DNA of 64,000 nucleotides from ZC4RG30 sp964417875 (GTDB taxonomy: Bacteria > Pseudomonadota > Gammaproteobacteria > Steroidobacterales > Steroidobacteraceae): contig CAYQJU010000006.1 in the NCBI GenBank assembly GCA_964417875.1, positions 13,207 to 77,206 on the forward strand, given 5' to 3'. A program made the position numbers and the translations under genes. Within the stretch, counting starts at the first letter, position 1. Each line of letters begins with the position of its first letter. The notes beneath the pieces are model-generated. The model saw only the letters and a list, made by a program, of their open reading frames with translations. It did no database searches and had not been told where the DNA came from. Shown here piece by piece: positions 51,920-61,207 of the stretch.

Positions 51920-52669
51920 TTGCGCCTGGTGGTCTACAACATCCGCTATGCAACCGGCACGGGTCCGGCCTTCCACCTGCCGGTGCCGGGTGCCGGATAC
52001 CTGCGCAGCAACGAGCGGGTGCTGAACGGGTTGACCGATTTCCTGCGCGCCCAGGACGCCGACGTGATCGGCCTGATCGAAGTGGACACCGGCTCGGTGC
52101 GTTCCGGAATGGTGAACCAGGCTGCGCACATCGCCGGCTGCCTCGGGCACTTCTCCACCTACCAGTGCAAGTATGGCGCGGGCTCGATGAACAACTTCCT
52201 GCCCATCGTGCGCAAGCAGGCCAATGCCTTCCTGGCCGCACCGCGCGTGCACGGCGAGCGCTTCCACTATTTTGATTCCGGCATCAAGCGGCTGATCATC
52301 GAGCTGGAACTGGACGAGGTGTGCATCTTCCTGGTGCACCTGTCGATCAAGTACCGCCATCGCCAGTACCAGCTGCGCCACCTGCACGAGCTGGTGGAGA
52401 AGGCGCGCAAGCCGGTCATCGTCGCCGGCGACTTCAACACCTTCTGGGGCACGCACGAGCTTTACCTGTTCATGCGCGCCGCGCGGCTGCGCAGCGCCAA
52501 TGCGGGCAGCATCCCGACCTATCCGGCCAACGCGCCACGCGCGGAGCTGGATTTCGTGCTGGTCAGCGAACGCATCGAGGTGACCGATTTCCGCGTGCCG
52601 GATGTGCGCCTTTCCGATCACCGCCCGATCATCTGTGATTTCCACGTCCGCACGGAGCAAGCCGCATGA
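51920..52669 (+). CDS. Endonuclease/exonuclease/phosphatase family protein
   Basis: The 249-residue protein has the family fold: VVYNIRYATG start, the Glu in DVIGLIEVDTG, VAGDFNTFWG with the catalytic Asp-Asn and SDHRPIICDF with the His. Members include DNase I-like nucleases and phosphatases, so substrate is open. TTG 51920 is the start that leaves MRLVVYNIRY; upstream starts such as those before 51890 are possible. The stop overlaps the FadJ-like start (ATGA). Confidence 0.82.
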   Translation: MRLVVYNIRYATGTGPAFHLPVPGAGYLRSNERVLNGLTDFLRAQDADVIGLIEVDTGSVRSGMVNQAAHIAGCLGHFSTYQCKYGAGSMNNFLPIVRKQANAFLAAPRVHGERFHYFDSGIKRLIIELELDEVCIFLVHLSIKYRHRQYQLRHLHELVEKARKPVIVAGDFNTFWGTHELYLFMRAARLRSANAGSIPTYPANAPRAELDFVLVSERIEVTDFRVPDVRLSDHRPIICDFHVRTEQAA

Positions 52670-54702
52670 GCAGCACAGCCTGGGATTACCGCCGCGACGA
52701 TGATGGCGTGGGTGTGCTGACACTGGATGTGCCCGGCCGTTCGGCCAACACGCTGTCAGCGGCGGTGCTCGAGGAACTCGGCCGGATGCTCGATGCCATC
52801 GAGCGCGAGCTTCCCGAGGGCCTGCTGATCCGTTCGGGCAAGGCCAGCGGCTTCATCGCCGGCGCCGACATCAACGAGTTCACGCGCTTTGCCTCCGAGG
52901 CCGAAGCGCTGCAGGCGATCCTGCGCGGTCAGCGGCTGTGCGATCGCATCGAGGCGCTGCGCTGCCCGACGGCGGTGATCCTGCAGGGCTTCGCGCTGGG
53001 CGGTGGCATGGAGCTGGCGCTGGCTTGCACATACCGCATCGGCGTCGACGATGGGCGGCTTGCACTTGGCCTGCCGGAGGTGCAGCTGGGCATCCATCCG
53101 GGCTTCGGCGGCAGCGTGCGCTCGGTGCAGCTGCTGGGCGTGCGGCCGGCGATGGACATGATGCTCACCGGCAAGAACATCCGTGGCGAGAAGGCGCGGC
53201 AGATCGGGCTGGTGGATGCACTGGTGCCGGCGGATGAGGCCGAGCGCACAGCGCGCAACATGCTGCTGAGGCGACCGGCGCCGCATCGCCCGCCGCTGGC
53301 GGAGCGGGCGCTGTCCTGGCCGCTGGTGCGCGGCTTCATCGCACCGGCACTGCAGCGCCAGGTGTCGCGGCGCGTGCGCCGCGAGCACTATCCGGCCCCC
53401 TATGCCATCGTCGATCTGTGGGAGCGCCATGGTGCGCGCGGCCGCGCCGCCTACGAGGCCGAGGCGAAGTCGATTGCCGCGCTGTTCAACGACGGGACCG
53501 CCCGCAACCTGATCCGCGTCTTCCTGCTGCAGGACCGCCTGAAGGCACTGGGTGCGAAGTCCGCCGATGCAGCGCCGCCGATCCGCCATGTGCATGTGGT
53601 CGGCGCCGGCCTGATGGGCGGCGACATCGCCGCATGGTGCGCGCTGCGCGGTTTGACGGTGAGCCTGCAGGACCGCGAGATGAAGTTCATCGAACCGGCG
53701 CTGGCGCGCGCCGCTGAACTGTTCGGCAAGCGCGCGCCGCAGCCGGCCGCCCGTGAGCAGGCGATCGCGCGGTTGGTGGCAGACGTCGATGGCACCCGGG
53801 TGCCCGAGGCCGATCTCGTCATCGAGGCCATCTTCGAGAACCTCGAGGCCAAGCGCGCGCTGTATGGCAGCCTGCTGCCGCGCATGAAGCCCGGCGCGCT
53901 GCTGGCCACCAACACCTCGAGCCTGGTGCTCGAATCCCTGAGCGAAGGCATTGGCGATGCCAGCCGCTTCGTCGGCCTGCATTTCTTCAATCCGGTGGCG
54001 CAGATGCCGCTGGTCGAGATCATCCAGGCGCCTGCCACCAGCGATGCCACGATGGCCGCGGCGGCCGCCTTCGTGCGGCGCATCGACAAGCTGCCGCTGC
54101 CCTGCCGCAGCGCGCCCGGTTTCCTGGTCAACCGCGTGCTGATCCCCTACATGCAGGAGGCGATGATTGCGGTGGAGCAAGGCGTCGATCCGGAGGTGGT
54201 CGATGCGGCCGCCACCGCCTTCGGCATGCCGATGGGGCCGATCGAGCTGGCCGATGTGGTGGGCCTGGATGTCTGCCGGCACGTGGGCGAGATCATCGGC
54301 AATGCCATCGGCCGCACGCCGCCGCTGCCTCTGCGCCGCATCGAGGAGCGGGTGGCGGCGAAGCAGCTGGGACGCAAGAGCGGCCAGGGTTATTACCGCT
54401 GGCAGGACGGCAAGCCGGTCAAACGCGAGGTGCGCGACGGGGAGATCCCGGCCGATCTCACCGACCGCCTGATGTTGACCTTCGCGAACGAATCGGTGGC
54501 CTGCCTGCGCGAGCGCATCGTCGCCGATGCCGACCTCATCGACGCGGGAATGATCTTCGGCGCGGGCTTTGCGCCGTTCCGCGGCGGCCCGATGGCCTGG
54601 ATCCGGCACGAGGGCGCGGCGGCCCTGCGCGAGCGGCTCGAACGGCTGGTGATGCAACATGGCTCACGTTTTGCGCCCGATCCCGGCTGGTCGCAGCTGT
54701 GA
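52666..54702 (+). CDS. fadJ: FadJ-like multifunctional beta-oxidation enzyme
   Basis: The 678-residue protein joins an enoyl-CoA hydratase domain (about residues 10-200, with FIAGADINEF and the oxyanion/Glu segment GFALGGGMELALAC) and a 3-hydroxyacyl-CoA dehydrogenase domain (about 305-680, NAD motif HVVGAGLMGGDIA, then GLHFFNPVAQMPLVEII with the catalytic His). It should carry out two steps of fatty-acid beta-oxidation. No thiolase gene is adjacent. It overlaps the EEP gene by 4 bases. Confidence 0.88.
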   Translation: MSSTAWDYRRDDDGVGVLTLDVPGRSANTLSAAVLEELGRMLDAIERELPEGLLIRSGKASGFIAGADINEFTRFASEAEALQAILRGQRLCDRIEALRCPTAVILQGFALGGGMELALACTYRIGVDDGRLALGLPEVQLGIHPGFGGSVRSVQLLGVRPAMDMMLTGKNIRGEKARQIGLVDALVPADEAERTARNMLLRRPAPHRPPLAERALSWPLVRGFIAPALQRQVSRRVRREHYPAPYAIVDLWERHGARGRAAYEAEAKSIAALFNDGTARNLIRVFLLQDRLKALGAKSADAAPPIRHVHVVGAGLMGGDIAAWCALRGLTVSLQDREMKFIEPALARAAELFGKRAPQPAAREQAIARLVADVDGTRVPEADLVIEAIFENLEAKRALYGSLLPRMKPGALLATNTSSLVLESLSEGIGDASRFVGLHFFNPVAQMPLVEIIQAPATSDATMAAAAAFVRRIDKLPLPCRSAPGFLVNRVLIPYMQEAMIAVEQGVDPEVVDAAATAFGMPMGPIELADVVGLDVCRHVGEIIGNAIGRTPPLPLRRIEERVAAKQLGRKSGQGYYRWQDGKPVKREVRDGEIPADLTDRLMLTFANESVACLRERIVADADLIDAGMIFGAGFAPFRGGPMAWIRHEGAAALRERLERLVMQHGSRFAPDPGWSQL

Positions 54703-54778
54703 GCCAGTCCTTGCGTGCTAGTATTTCAGGTGCAATGCACAACCCAGCGCGAACCCTGTCCGGAGGCGGGCCACTGCA

Positions 54779-55858
54779 ATGAGCCAGGGGCGCCCTGTCG
54801 AAGTGGCGCTATTGCGCCAGTTCTCGCCGCTCGACGGCATGAAGAAGGAAAACCAGGCCGCGCTGGCCAAGAAGGTTTTCATCCGCGAGCTCGAACCCGG
54901 CCGCCTGCTGTTCAAGCAGGGTGACAGCGACAAGCGCACCATCTGGGTGGTGTCGGGCACCATCGAGCTGTCCGAGGAAGGCCGCATCGTCGGCGCCATC
55001 CGCGGGCGCACGCCCGATGCGCGCAATCCGCTGGCCCAGAAGGTGCCGCGCCCCTACACCGCCCGCGCGATGGACACGGTGGAATATCTCTCGATCGACA
55101 GTGAGCTGCTCGACGTGATGATCACCTGGGACCAGACCGGAACCTACGAGGTGGGCGACCTGCAGGCGCAGATCCAGGGCCAGGCCGGCGACGACTGGAT
55201 GACCACGCTGCTGCAGAGCCGCGCGATGCAGCGCATTCCGCCGGCCAACATCCAGGCCATCTTCCTGCGCATGGAGCGCGTGCCGCACCGCGCCGGCGAC
55301 GTGATCATCCACCAGGGCGATGATGGCGATTACTTCTACGCCATCGTCACCGGCCGCTGCGTGGTGACGCGCGAGACGCCGCTGAACAAGGAAGGCATCC
55401 GCCTGGCCGAGCTGGGCGTCGGCGACACCTTCGGTGAAGAGGCGCTGATCTCCGAGACCAAGCGCAATGCCACCGTCACCATGCTCACCGATGGCGTGCT
55501 GATGCGGCTGGCCAAGAAGGATTTCCGCGAGCTGCTGAACGAGCCGCTGGTGCGCTGGGTGACGCCCGAGCAGGCCGAGCAGCTGGTGGCGAAGAAGGGT
55601 GCCACGTGGCTTGATGTGCGCCTGCCTTCCGAGTTCCAGAACCTCGCGGTCGAGTCGGCCGTGAACGTGCCGCTGTATTTCATCCGTCTGAAGCTTTCGA
55701 CGCTCGATGCCGGCAAGCCGGTCATCGTCTACTGCGACACCGGACGGCGCAGTTCCGCGGCGGCGTTCATCCTGGTGGAGAAAGGCTTCGATGCCTATGT
55801 GCTCAAGGGCGGCATCGGGTCGATGGAACGCGGGCTGCGCCGCGCGGCGCCGGCCTGA
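54779..55858 (+). CDS. Double cyclic-nucleotide-binding protein fused to rhodanese
   Basis: The 359-residue cytoplasmic protein has two CNMP-binding domains (about residues 15-110, GRLLFKQGD, and 140-250, DVIIHQGDDGDYFYAIVTGRC with GDTFGEEALI) and a C-terminal rhodanese domain (about 260-355) with the active Cys in IVYCDTGRRSSAAAF. There is no DNA-binding HTH, so it is not a CRP-type regulator. A role linking a second messenger to sulfur transfer is inference. It precedes a convergent PilZ gene. Confidence 0.83.
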   Translation: MSQGRPVEVALLRQFSPLDGMKKENQAALAKKVFIRELEPGRLLFKQGDSDKRTIWVVSGTIELSEEGRIVGAIRGRTPDARNPLAQKVPRPYTARAMDTVEYLSIDSELLDVMITWDQTGTYEVGDLQAQIQGQAGDDWMTTLLQSRAMQRIPPANIQAIFLRMERVPHRAGDVIIHQGDDGDYFYAIVTGRCVVTRETPLNKEGIRLAELGVGDTFGEEALISETKRNATVTMLTDGVLMRLAKKDFRELLNEPLVRWVTPEQAEQLVAKKGATWLDVRLPSEFQNLAVESAVNVPLYFIRLKLSTLDAGKPVIVYCDTGRRSSAAAFILVEKGFDAYVLKGGIGSMERGLRRAAPA

Positions 55859-55891
55859 CGATCGGACGCAGGCGGCCAGCGCCGCCCTGCC

Positions 55892-56260
55892 CTACATCGT
55901 GTGCGTGGGCTTCTCGCCGCCGATCGCGGCGGCAAGATAATTCTCGATCTTCTTCTGCGTCTGGCCGCGGTCCTGGTCGCTGAACTGCACGCCGATGCCG
56001 GCGGTGCGTTTGCCCTGCGCGCCCTTCGGCGTCACCCAGATCACGCGTCCGGCCACGGGCAGCTTTTCATCCTCGCCCATCAGGTTCAGCAGCATGAATA
56101 CGTCATCGCCAAGGCGATAGCTGCTGTTGGTGGGAATGAACAGGCCGCCGTTGCGCACGAATGGCATGTAGGCCATGTACAGGGCGCTCTTGTCCTTGAT
56201 GGTCAGCGTCAGCAGGCCCGGCTTGTTGTGCGTCCCGGTGCGCGAGGTGTCTTTCGCCAT
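55892..56260 (-). CDS. pilZ: PilZ domain protein (type IV pilus PilZ)
   Basis: The 122-residue protein has the PilZ fold with GGLFIPTNSSYRLGDDVFMLL and GIGVQFSDQD (about residues 88-97). The N-terminal RxxxR needed for c-di-GMP binding is absent, as in the pilus-type PilZ of Xanthomonas and Pseudomonas. It follows the holB gene, the common holB-pilZ order, and is needed for type IV pilus assembly in relatives. Confidence 0.85.
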   Translation of the reverse strand: MAKDTSRTGTHNKPGLLTLTIKDKSALYMAYMPFVRNGGLFIPTNSSYRLGDDVFMLLNLMGEDEKLPVAGRVIWVTPKGAQGKRTAGIGVQFSDQDRGQTQKKIENYLAAAIGGEKPTHTM

Positions 56261-56278
56261 GTCGGTCGGTTCGGTCCT

Positions 56279-57226
56279 CTAGTCCTGGGCCCCTTGGAGT
56301 TTCCACAGCAGGCGTTCCATGGCCAGCGGCCGGTTCAGGGCGGCCCCGGCCAGCTGGCGGCGCAGTTCGCCCAGCTCAGTCAGCAGGCGCAGCGCGGAGG
56401 CCATATTTATGTCACGGCCGGCGCCCGGCAACCGGGAATCGGCGCGCATTGTCAGGATGCGGTCTGTGAGGCAGTTCTCAAGCCCGGCCAGCCGCAGCGG
56501 CAGCTCCTCCCCGGCCCAGCCATGGGCCACGCGGATGACGTCCAGGCGGCCCTGGGCGGCGCCCTGAAGCACCCGCTCGATGTCGTCGCGGATGTCCAGT
56601 ATCCGCGGCACGTCGGCCTGCAGCGCCGCAAGCGGCGCGGTGCCCAGCACATCCAGCACCGCCGGCCAGTCGGCGCGATGGCGCGGCTGCTCGGCGCTGA
56701 GCCAGGCCACCGTGGTGTCGCGGTCCGGTGCGGCCACGGCGAGCTTCTGGCAGCGGCTGCGGATGGTGGCCGGCAGCTGGCTGGGCATGGTGGTGACCAG
56801 CACCAGGTGTGCGTCCGGGCGCGGCTCCTCGAGTGTCTTCAGCAGCGCATTGGCCGCATTGCGGTTCATCGCGTCGGCGGGCTGGATCACCAGCACGGTG
56901 CCACGGCCCTCATAGCTCGATAGCGCCAGCTGCTGCGCCACCTCGCGCGCCTGGTCCACGCTGATCTGGCCGAGCTTCGATTTCTCGTCCGGACCCACGA
57001 GGATGAAATCCGGATGCTCGCCCTGCGCGACGCGGCGGCAGTGGCTGCACTGGCCACAGGGGGGCGTCGCACCCGTGCAGAAGCGCAGCTGGGCCAGCAG
57101 CGTGGCCAGCTGGCGCGCGCCGGTGCCGGGCGCCTCGTGGATCAGCAGCGCCGGCGGCAGACGGCCGGCCGCATGCGCCTGGCACAGCTGGGCCGCAGCC
57201 GGTTCAAGCCAGGGATGGACGCTCAC
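56279..57226 (-). CDS. holB: DNA polymerase III subunit delta'
   Basis: HolB is the delta' subunit of the clamp loader. The 315-residue protein has a zinc-binding four-Cys segment CTGATPPCGQCSHC (about residues 51-64), SYEGRGTVLVIQPADAMN and NAANALLKTLEEP, all family motifs. GTG 57226 overlaps the tmk stop (GTGA) and gives family length. The gene order tmk-holB-pilZ is well conserved. Confidence 0.9.
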   Translation of the reverse strand: MSVHPWLEPAAAQLCQAHAAGRLPPALLIHEAPGTGARQLATLLAQLRFCTGATPPCGQCSHCRRVAQGEHPDFILVGPDEKSKLGQISVDQAREVAQQLALSSYEGRGTVLVIQPADAMNRNAANALLKTLEEPRPDAHLVLVTTMPSQLPATIRSRCQKLAVAAPDRDTTVAWLSAEQPRHRADWPAVLDVLGTAPLAALQADVPRILDIRDDIERVLQGAAQGRLDVIRVAHGWAGEELPLRLAGLENCLTDRILTMRADSRLPGAGRDINMASALRLLTELGELRRQLAGAALNRPLAMERLLWKLQGAQD

Positions 57227-57843
57227 AGGTCCTCCAGCGCGGCCAGGGCCTGCTCCAGCACCTGCGCGGGAGATGCGGTCGCGTCCAGCACCCGGAAGCG
57301 CGCCGGTTCGGCAGCGGCCAGCGCCAGATAGCGTGTGCGTACGCGGGTGAAGAAGGCGAGGCGCTCGTCCTCGAAACGGTCGCCCTGCTCGCCGCGCTGG
57401 CGCGCGCGCGCAAGGCCGGTCTCCGGCGGCAGGTCGAGCAGCAGCGTGCGGTCCGGCGTCAGGCCCGGATGCGCGATCGCCACCAGATCCTCGATGCGCG
57501 CCGAATCGATGCCCCGCCCGCCGCCCTGGTAGGCGCGGCTGGCATCGCTGAAGCGGTCGCACAGCACCCAGTCGCCGCGCTGCAGGGCCGGCTCGATGCG
57601 CTGGCTGACATGCGCGGCGCGCGCGGCGAACATCAGCAGCAGCTCGGCGGCGGGCGGCATGCCGTCGTCGCGGCGCGCCAGTGCCAGCGTGCGGATCTCC
57701 TCGGCCAGCGGTGTGCCGCCCGGCTCGCGCGTGGCGCAGATGCGGTGGCCGCGCGCCGCCAGCGCGTCGGCCAGCGCGCGCTGCAGGCTCGACTTGCCGG
57801 CGCCCTCGATGCCCTCGAGCGTGATGAAACGTCCGCGGCTCAT
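57223..57843 (-). CDS. tmk: Thymidylate kinase
   Basis: Tmk converts dTMP to dTDP. The 206-residue protein has the P-loop FITLEGIEGAGKSSLQ (about residues 6-21), TREPGGTPLAEEIR, DRFSDASRAYQGGGRG and RARQRGEQGDRFEDE. The ATG overlaps the mltG stop by 4 bases (57840-57843), and its own stop overlaps the holB start. Confidence 0.94.
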   Translation of the reverse strand: MSRGRFITLEGIEGAGKSSLQRALADALAARGHRICATREPGGTPLAEEIRTLALARRDDGMPPAAELLLMFAARAAHVSQRIEPALQRGDWVLCDRFSDASRAYQGGGRGIDSARIEDLVAIAHPGLTPDRTLLLDLPPETGLARARQRGEQGDRFEDERLAFFTRVRTRYLALAAAEPARFRVLDATASPAQVLEQALAALEDL

Positions 57844-58967
57844 GGCGCGGCGGGCGGTGACGCCGACTCGGCGGCATCGGCCGCGGCGCCGGCCTCCTCC
57901 TCGCTGATCTCGTTCCAGGCCTCGGTCAGCGAGCGCATGCGCAGCCGCTCCAGGTACCGCGCCACGGCGCGGTTGTGCTCGGCCAGCGTCGCGGAGAAGA
58001 AATGCCCGCCGCTGCCATCACCGATCGCGACGAAGAAGATGGCATCGGTGGTTTCGGGATTGAGCGCGGCGAAGATCGCCTCGCGTCCCGGCAATGCAAT
58101 CGGCGTCGGCGGCAGGCCGGTGCGCGTGTAGGTGTTCCACGGCGTGTCGCGCGTCAGGTCGCTGCGGCGGATGTTGCCGTCATAGCGGTCGCGCATGCCA
58201 TAGATGACGGTGGGATCGGATTGCATCCGCATGCCCAGCCGCAGCCGGTTCACGAACACGCCGGCGATGCGCGCGCGCTCGCTGGCCAGGCCGGTTTCCT
58301 TCTCGATCATCGAGGCCAGCACCAGCGCTTCGTCGGGGGTGTTGATCGGCAGGTCCGGCTGGCGGGTGTCCCAGGCCTCGTGCAGGTTGCGCCGCTGCGC
58401 CTCGTAGGCCAGGCGGATGATCTGCATGTCGGTGGTCACGCCGGGCGCATAGACATAGGTGTCGGGCGCGAAGCGTCCCTCGGCGGGCAGGCCGGGCGCG
58501 CCGAGCTCGCGCATGATGTCCTCGTCGCTGTAGTCGGCCACGGTCTGGCGCAGTTCGCGTGCGCGCGACAGCTGCTGGCGCATCTGCGCGAAGGTCCAGC
58601 CCTCGAGGATGGTGACCTGCTCGGTGACCACCTTGCCGTCGACCATCGCGCGCAGGATCACCAGCGGATGCTCGCCCGGCAGGAAGCGGTAGCGTCCGGC
58701 CTGGATGCCGCGCCCCATGCCGCCGCGCCAGCAGCAGCGCAGGTACCACTCCAGCCGCTGCGCGCTGCGGATCAGCTCGCGCTCTTCCAGTTCGCGCAGC
58801 ACCGAGCGCAGGCTTGCGCCCTGCGGCACGTCGAACTCCTGCATGATGGTGGCGGTGCCCGGCGTCATCGCCGCGACGCGGATGCTGTGCCACAGCCACA
58901 GCGCACCGGCGGCAGCCACCAGCAGCAGTGCCACGAAGGTGGTGAGTGCAAGATGGCGCCGCGTCAC
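57840..58967 (-). CDS. mltG: Endolytic murein transglycosylase
   Basis: MltG cuts nascent peptidoglycan strands. The 375-residue protein has one N-terminal membrane helix (about residues 8-27), a LysM-like region, the catalytic Glu in ASMIEKETGLASE, MQSDPTVIYGM and TRTGLPPTPIALPG. The C-terminus is Ala/Glu-rich. The ATG overlaps the pabC stop by 4 bases and it is followed by tmk, a typical pabC-mltG-tmk-holB cluster. Confidence 0.93.
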   Translation of the reverse strand: MTRRHLALTTFVALLLVAAAGALWLWHSIRVAAMTPGTATIMQEFDVPQGASLRSVLRELEERELIRSAQRLEWYLRCCWRGGMGRGIQAGRYRFLPGEHPLVILRAMVDGKVVTEQVTILEGWTFAQMRQQLSRARELRQTVADYSDEDIMRELGAPGLPAEGRFAPDTYVYAPGVTTDMQIIRLAYEAQRRNLHEAWDTRQPDLPINTPDEALVLASMIEKETGLASERARIAGVFVNRLRLGMRMQSDPTVIYGMRDRYDGNIRRSDLTRDTPWNTYTRTGLPPTPIALPGREAIFAALNPETTDAIFFVAIGDGSGGHFFSATLAEHNRAVARYLERLRMRSLTEAWNEISEEEAGAAADAAESASPPAAP

Positions 58968-59782
58968 AGTGCGGTCACCTGCTGCGCCAGCGTGCGCAGT
59001 GCATCGCTGTGGGCCAGAGCGCGGCCATCGATTTCATGCACGCTGACCAGTCCCATGCGTGCATTGCTGACGGCCATGGCGCGGCAGCGGCGCAGCGCCT
59101 CCATCGGCAGCGCGGCCTCGCGCAGCGCGATGCCGCAGGATGGCGCCGTCTGCAGCACCACCGCGCGCAGCACGCCGGCCACTCCACACAGATTGAGCGT
59201 TGGGGTCACCAGCTCTCCATCCAGGTCGAGGAATACATTGCTCATGGTGCCTGAGACCAGCAGTCCGGAGCTACTGGACAAGAGGCCTTCGAATGAGCCT
59301 GGGTGCGCGGCAAGCTCCATGCGCGCCAGCACCTGCTCGAGACGGTTGCAGTGCTTCAGGCCCGCCAGCAGCGGATTCTCCCCCAGCCGCGCCTGCAGCG
59401 TGACGACGCGCCGGTGTTCCGGCAGCTCACCGGCCGCGGGCGGCGGATAGACGGCCAGCAGAGTGCGTGCCGTTTCGTTTCCGGAAGGCGCATAGCCGCG
59501 TGCCGTAGCGCTGCCGCGGGTGACCTGCAGCCGCAGGGTGGCCTCGCCATGCCGATGGGCGGCCTCGCGTGCCTGCGACCAGATGCGCGGCAGGTCCGCT
59601 GCGATGGCCAGCCGGCGGCAGCCCTCTTCCAGGCGCGCCGCATGCTGCGCCTCGAAGCGGATCCGGCCGGCCGCGACCCGCGCCGTCTCGAACAGGCCAT
59701 CGCCATACATCAGGCCGCGATCCAGAGCCCAGGCATCGCGGCAGGCCATGCCGTCGACCAGCAGTTCCAGCGGCGCGCTCAT
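58964..59782 (-). CDS. pabC: Aminodeoxychorismate lyase
   Basis: PabC releases 4-aminobenzoate from aminodeoxychorismate for folate synthesis. The 272-residue fold-type IV PLP protein starts with a short strand region, has DRGLMYGDGLFET (about residues 21-33), the PLP Lys in LLAGLKHCNRLEQ and a GLLSSSSGLLVSGTMSNVFLDLD segment. It overlaps pabB and mltG by 4 bases on each side. Confidence 0.9.
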   Translation of the reverse strand: MSAPLELLVDGMACRDAWALDRGLMYGDGLFETARVAAGRIRFEAQHAARLEEGCRRLAIAADLPRIWSQAREAAHRHGEATLRLQVTRGSATARGYAPSGNETARTLLAVYPPPAAGELPEHRRVVTLQARLGENPLLAGLKHCNRLEQVLARMELAAHPGSFEGLLSSSSGLLVSGTMSNVFLDLDGELVTPTLNLCGVAGVLRAVVLQTAPSCGIALREAALPMEALRRCRAMAVSNARMGLVSVHEIDGRALAHSDALRTLAQQVTAL

Positions 59783-61182
59783 GGTGCCAGCGCGAGCAGC
59801 ATGCCGCGCGCCTTGGCGCGCGACTCGGCCAGTTCGCGTTCGGGAACGGAGTCCGCGACGATGCCGGCGCCGGCGCGGATCTCAAGCGCGCGCCCGAGCA
59901 GCGACATGGTGCGGATCAGGATGTTGAAGTCGCCCGAGCCATCGTGGTTCAGGTAACCCAGGCTGCCCGTGTAGGGCCCGCGCGGCGTGCCCTCCAGCTC
60001 GGCGATGATCTGCATGCAGCGCACCTTCGGGCAGCCGGTGATGGTGCCGCCCGGGAACACCGCGCGCAGCGCCGCCGCCGGCGAGACACCCTCGGCGAGG
60101 ATGCCGGTGACATTCGACACGATGTGATGCACATGGGCATAGGTTTCCACCGCCATGTATTCATCGACGCGCACGCTGCCGCCCTGCGACACGCGACCCA
60201 GGTCATTGCGGGCCAGGTCGATCAGCATCACATGCTCGGCGCGCTCCTTCGGATGCGCCACCAGCGCGGCCTTCAGTTCGCGGTCCTCCGCCTCGGTGGC
60301 ACCACGCGGATGCGTGCCGGCAATCGGCCGGGTATCCAGCCGCCGGCCCTGGATGCGCAGCAGCCGCTCGGGGGACGATGAAAGCACGCGGAATTCGCCG
60401 AACTGCGCAAGGCCCGCGAACGGTGCCGGATTGCTCCGCCGCAGCCTGCGATACAGATCGGCGGCGGGATAGGCGGCGGGCAGCTGGCCGCGCCACCAGC
60501 GCGAGAGATTGGCCTGGTAGATGTCGCCGGCGCGGATGTAGTCCTGCGCGCGGCGGATGCGTTCCAGGTAGGCAGCCGGTTCCTCTTCCACCAGATCGAT
60601 GGCAGGGGCGGCGATATCTTCGGCCGCGGTCTGCATCGCCGTACTGCCGGCGGATGCCAGGTCGGCACGCAGCTGCGCCAGTTCGGCCTCTGCAACGCCC
60701 TGCTCTGCCACGATGTGCCCGCTGCCATCCGCATCGAGCAGGATGGCGGCCGGGATGCGCAGCGCCGCGGCCACCGGCCTTGCATCACCGAAGCTGGCCT
60801 CCGGCCACCAGCGGCGCAGCGAGGGTTCCGTTTCCAGCGCCAGCTCATAGCCCAGATAGACGAACCATCCACCGGCGAAGGGCAGTTCCGGCGGACGCGA
60901 TGCGCCCGCGGCACGTGCCTGTTGCCAGTGCGCTTCCAGTGATTCGATGAAGCCGCTGCCCGGCAGTTCTGGCAGCGCACCGTCCTGATGCAGCCGGCCC
61001 TGCGAATCGAGCCACAGCATGCCGCGCGGCAGCGCTGCCAGCAGCGATACCTGCGACAGCGCGCCCTGCGCGGCACTGTCGAGCAGCACCGGATAGCGGC
61101 CAGGATGACGCGCGGCCAGGTCGAGCAATGCGCCCGGCGCGATGCGCACGGACTCCTGGTGCAGCCGGGGCGCGCCCTTCAT
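59779..61182 (-). CDS. pabB: Aminodeoxychorismate synthase component I
   Basis: PabB converts chorismate to aminodeoxychorismate. The 467-residue protein has the chorismate-binding domain with SSSPERLLRI, RPIAGTHPRG, ERAEHVMLIDLARNDLGRV and GGTITGCPKVRCMQII. In E. coli PabB the first of these is PIKGT, with the Lys acting as a nucleophile; here it is PIAGT, as in TrpE. Context with pabC keeps the PabB assignment. The start at 61182 (MKGAPRLHQ) is chosen over the longer frame. Confidence 0.86.
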   Translation of the reverse strand: MKGAPRLHQESVRIAPGALLDLAARHPGRYPVLLDSAAQGALSQVSLLAALPRGMLWLDSQGRLHQDGALPELPGSGFIESLEAHWQQARAAGASRPPELPFAGGWFVYLGYELALETEPSLRRWWPEASFGDARPVAAALRIPAAILLDADGSGHIVAEQGVAEAELAQLRADLASAGSTAMQTAAEDIAAPAIDLVEEEPAAYLERIRRAQDYIRAGDIYQANLSRWWRGQLPAAYPAADLYRRLRRSNPAPFAGLAQFGEFRVLSSSPERLLRIQGRRLDTRPIAGTHPRGATEAEDRELKAALVAHPKERAEHVMLIDLARNDLGRVSQGGSVRVDEYMAVETYAHVHHIVSNVTGILAEGVSPAAALRAVFPGGTITGCPKVRCMQIIAELEGTPRGPYTGSLGYLNHDGSGDFNILIRTMSLLGRALEIRAGAGIVADSVPERELAESRAKARGMLLALAP

Positions 61183-61207
61183 GGCTCGCCGTGCATGGGC
61201 TGGCGGC

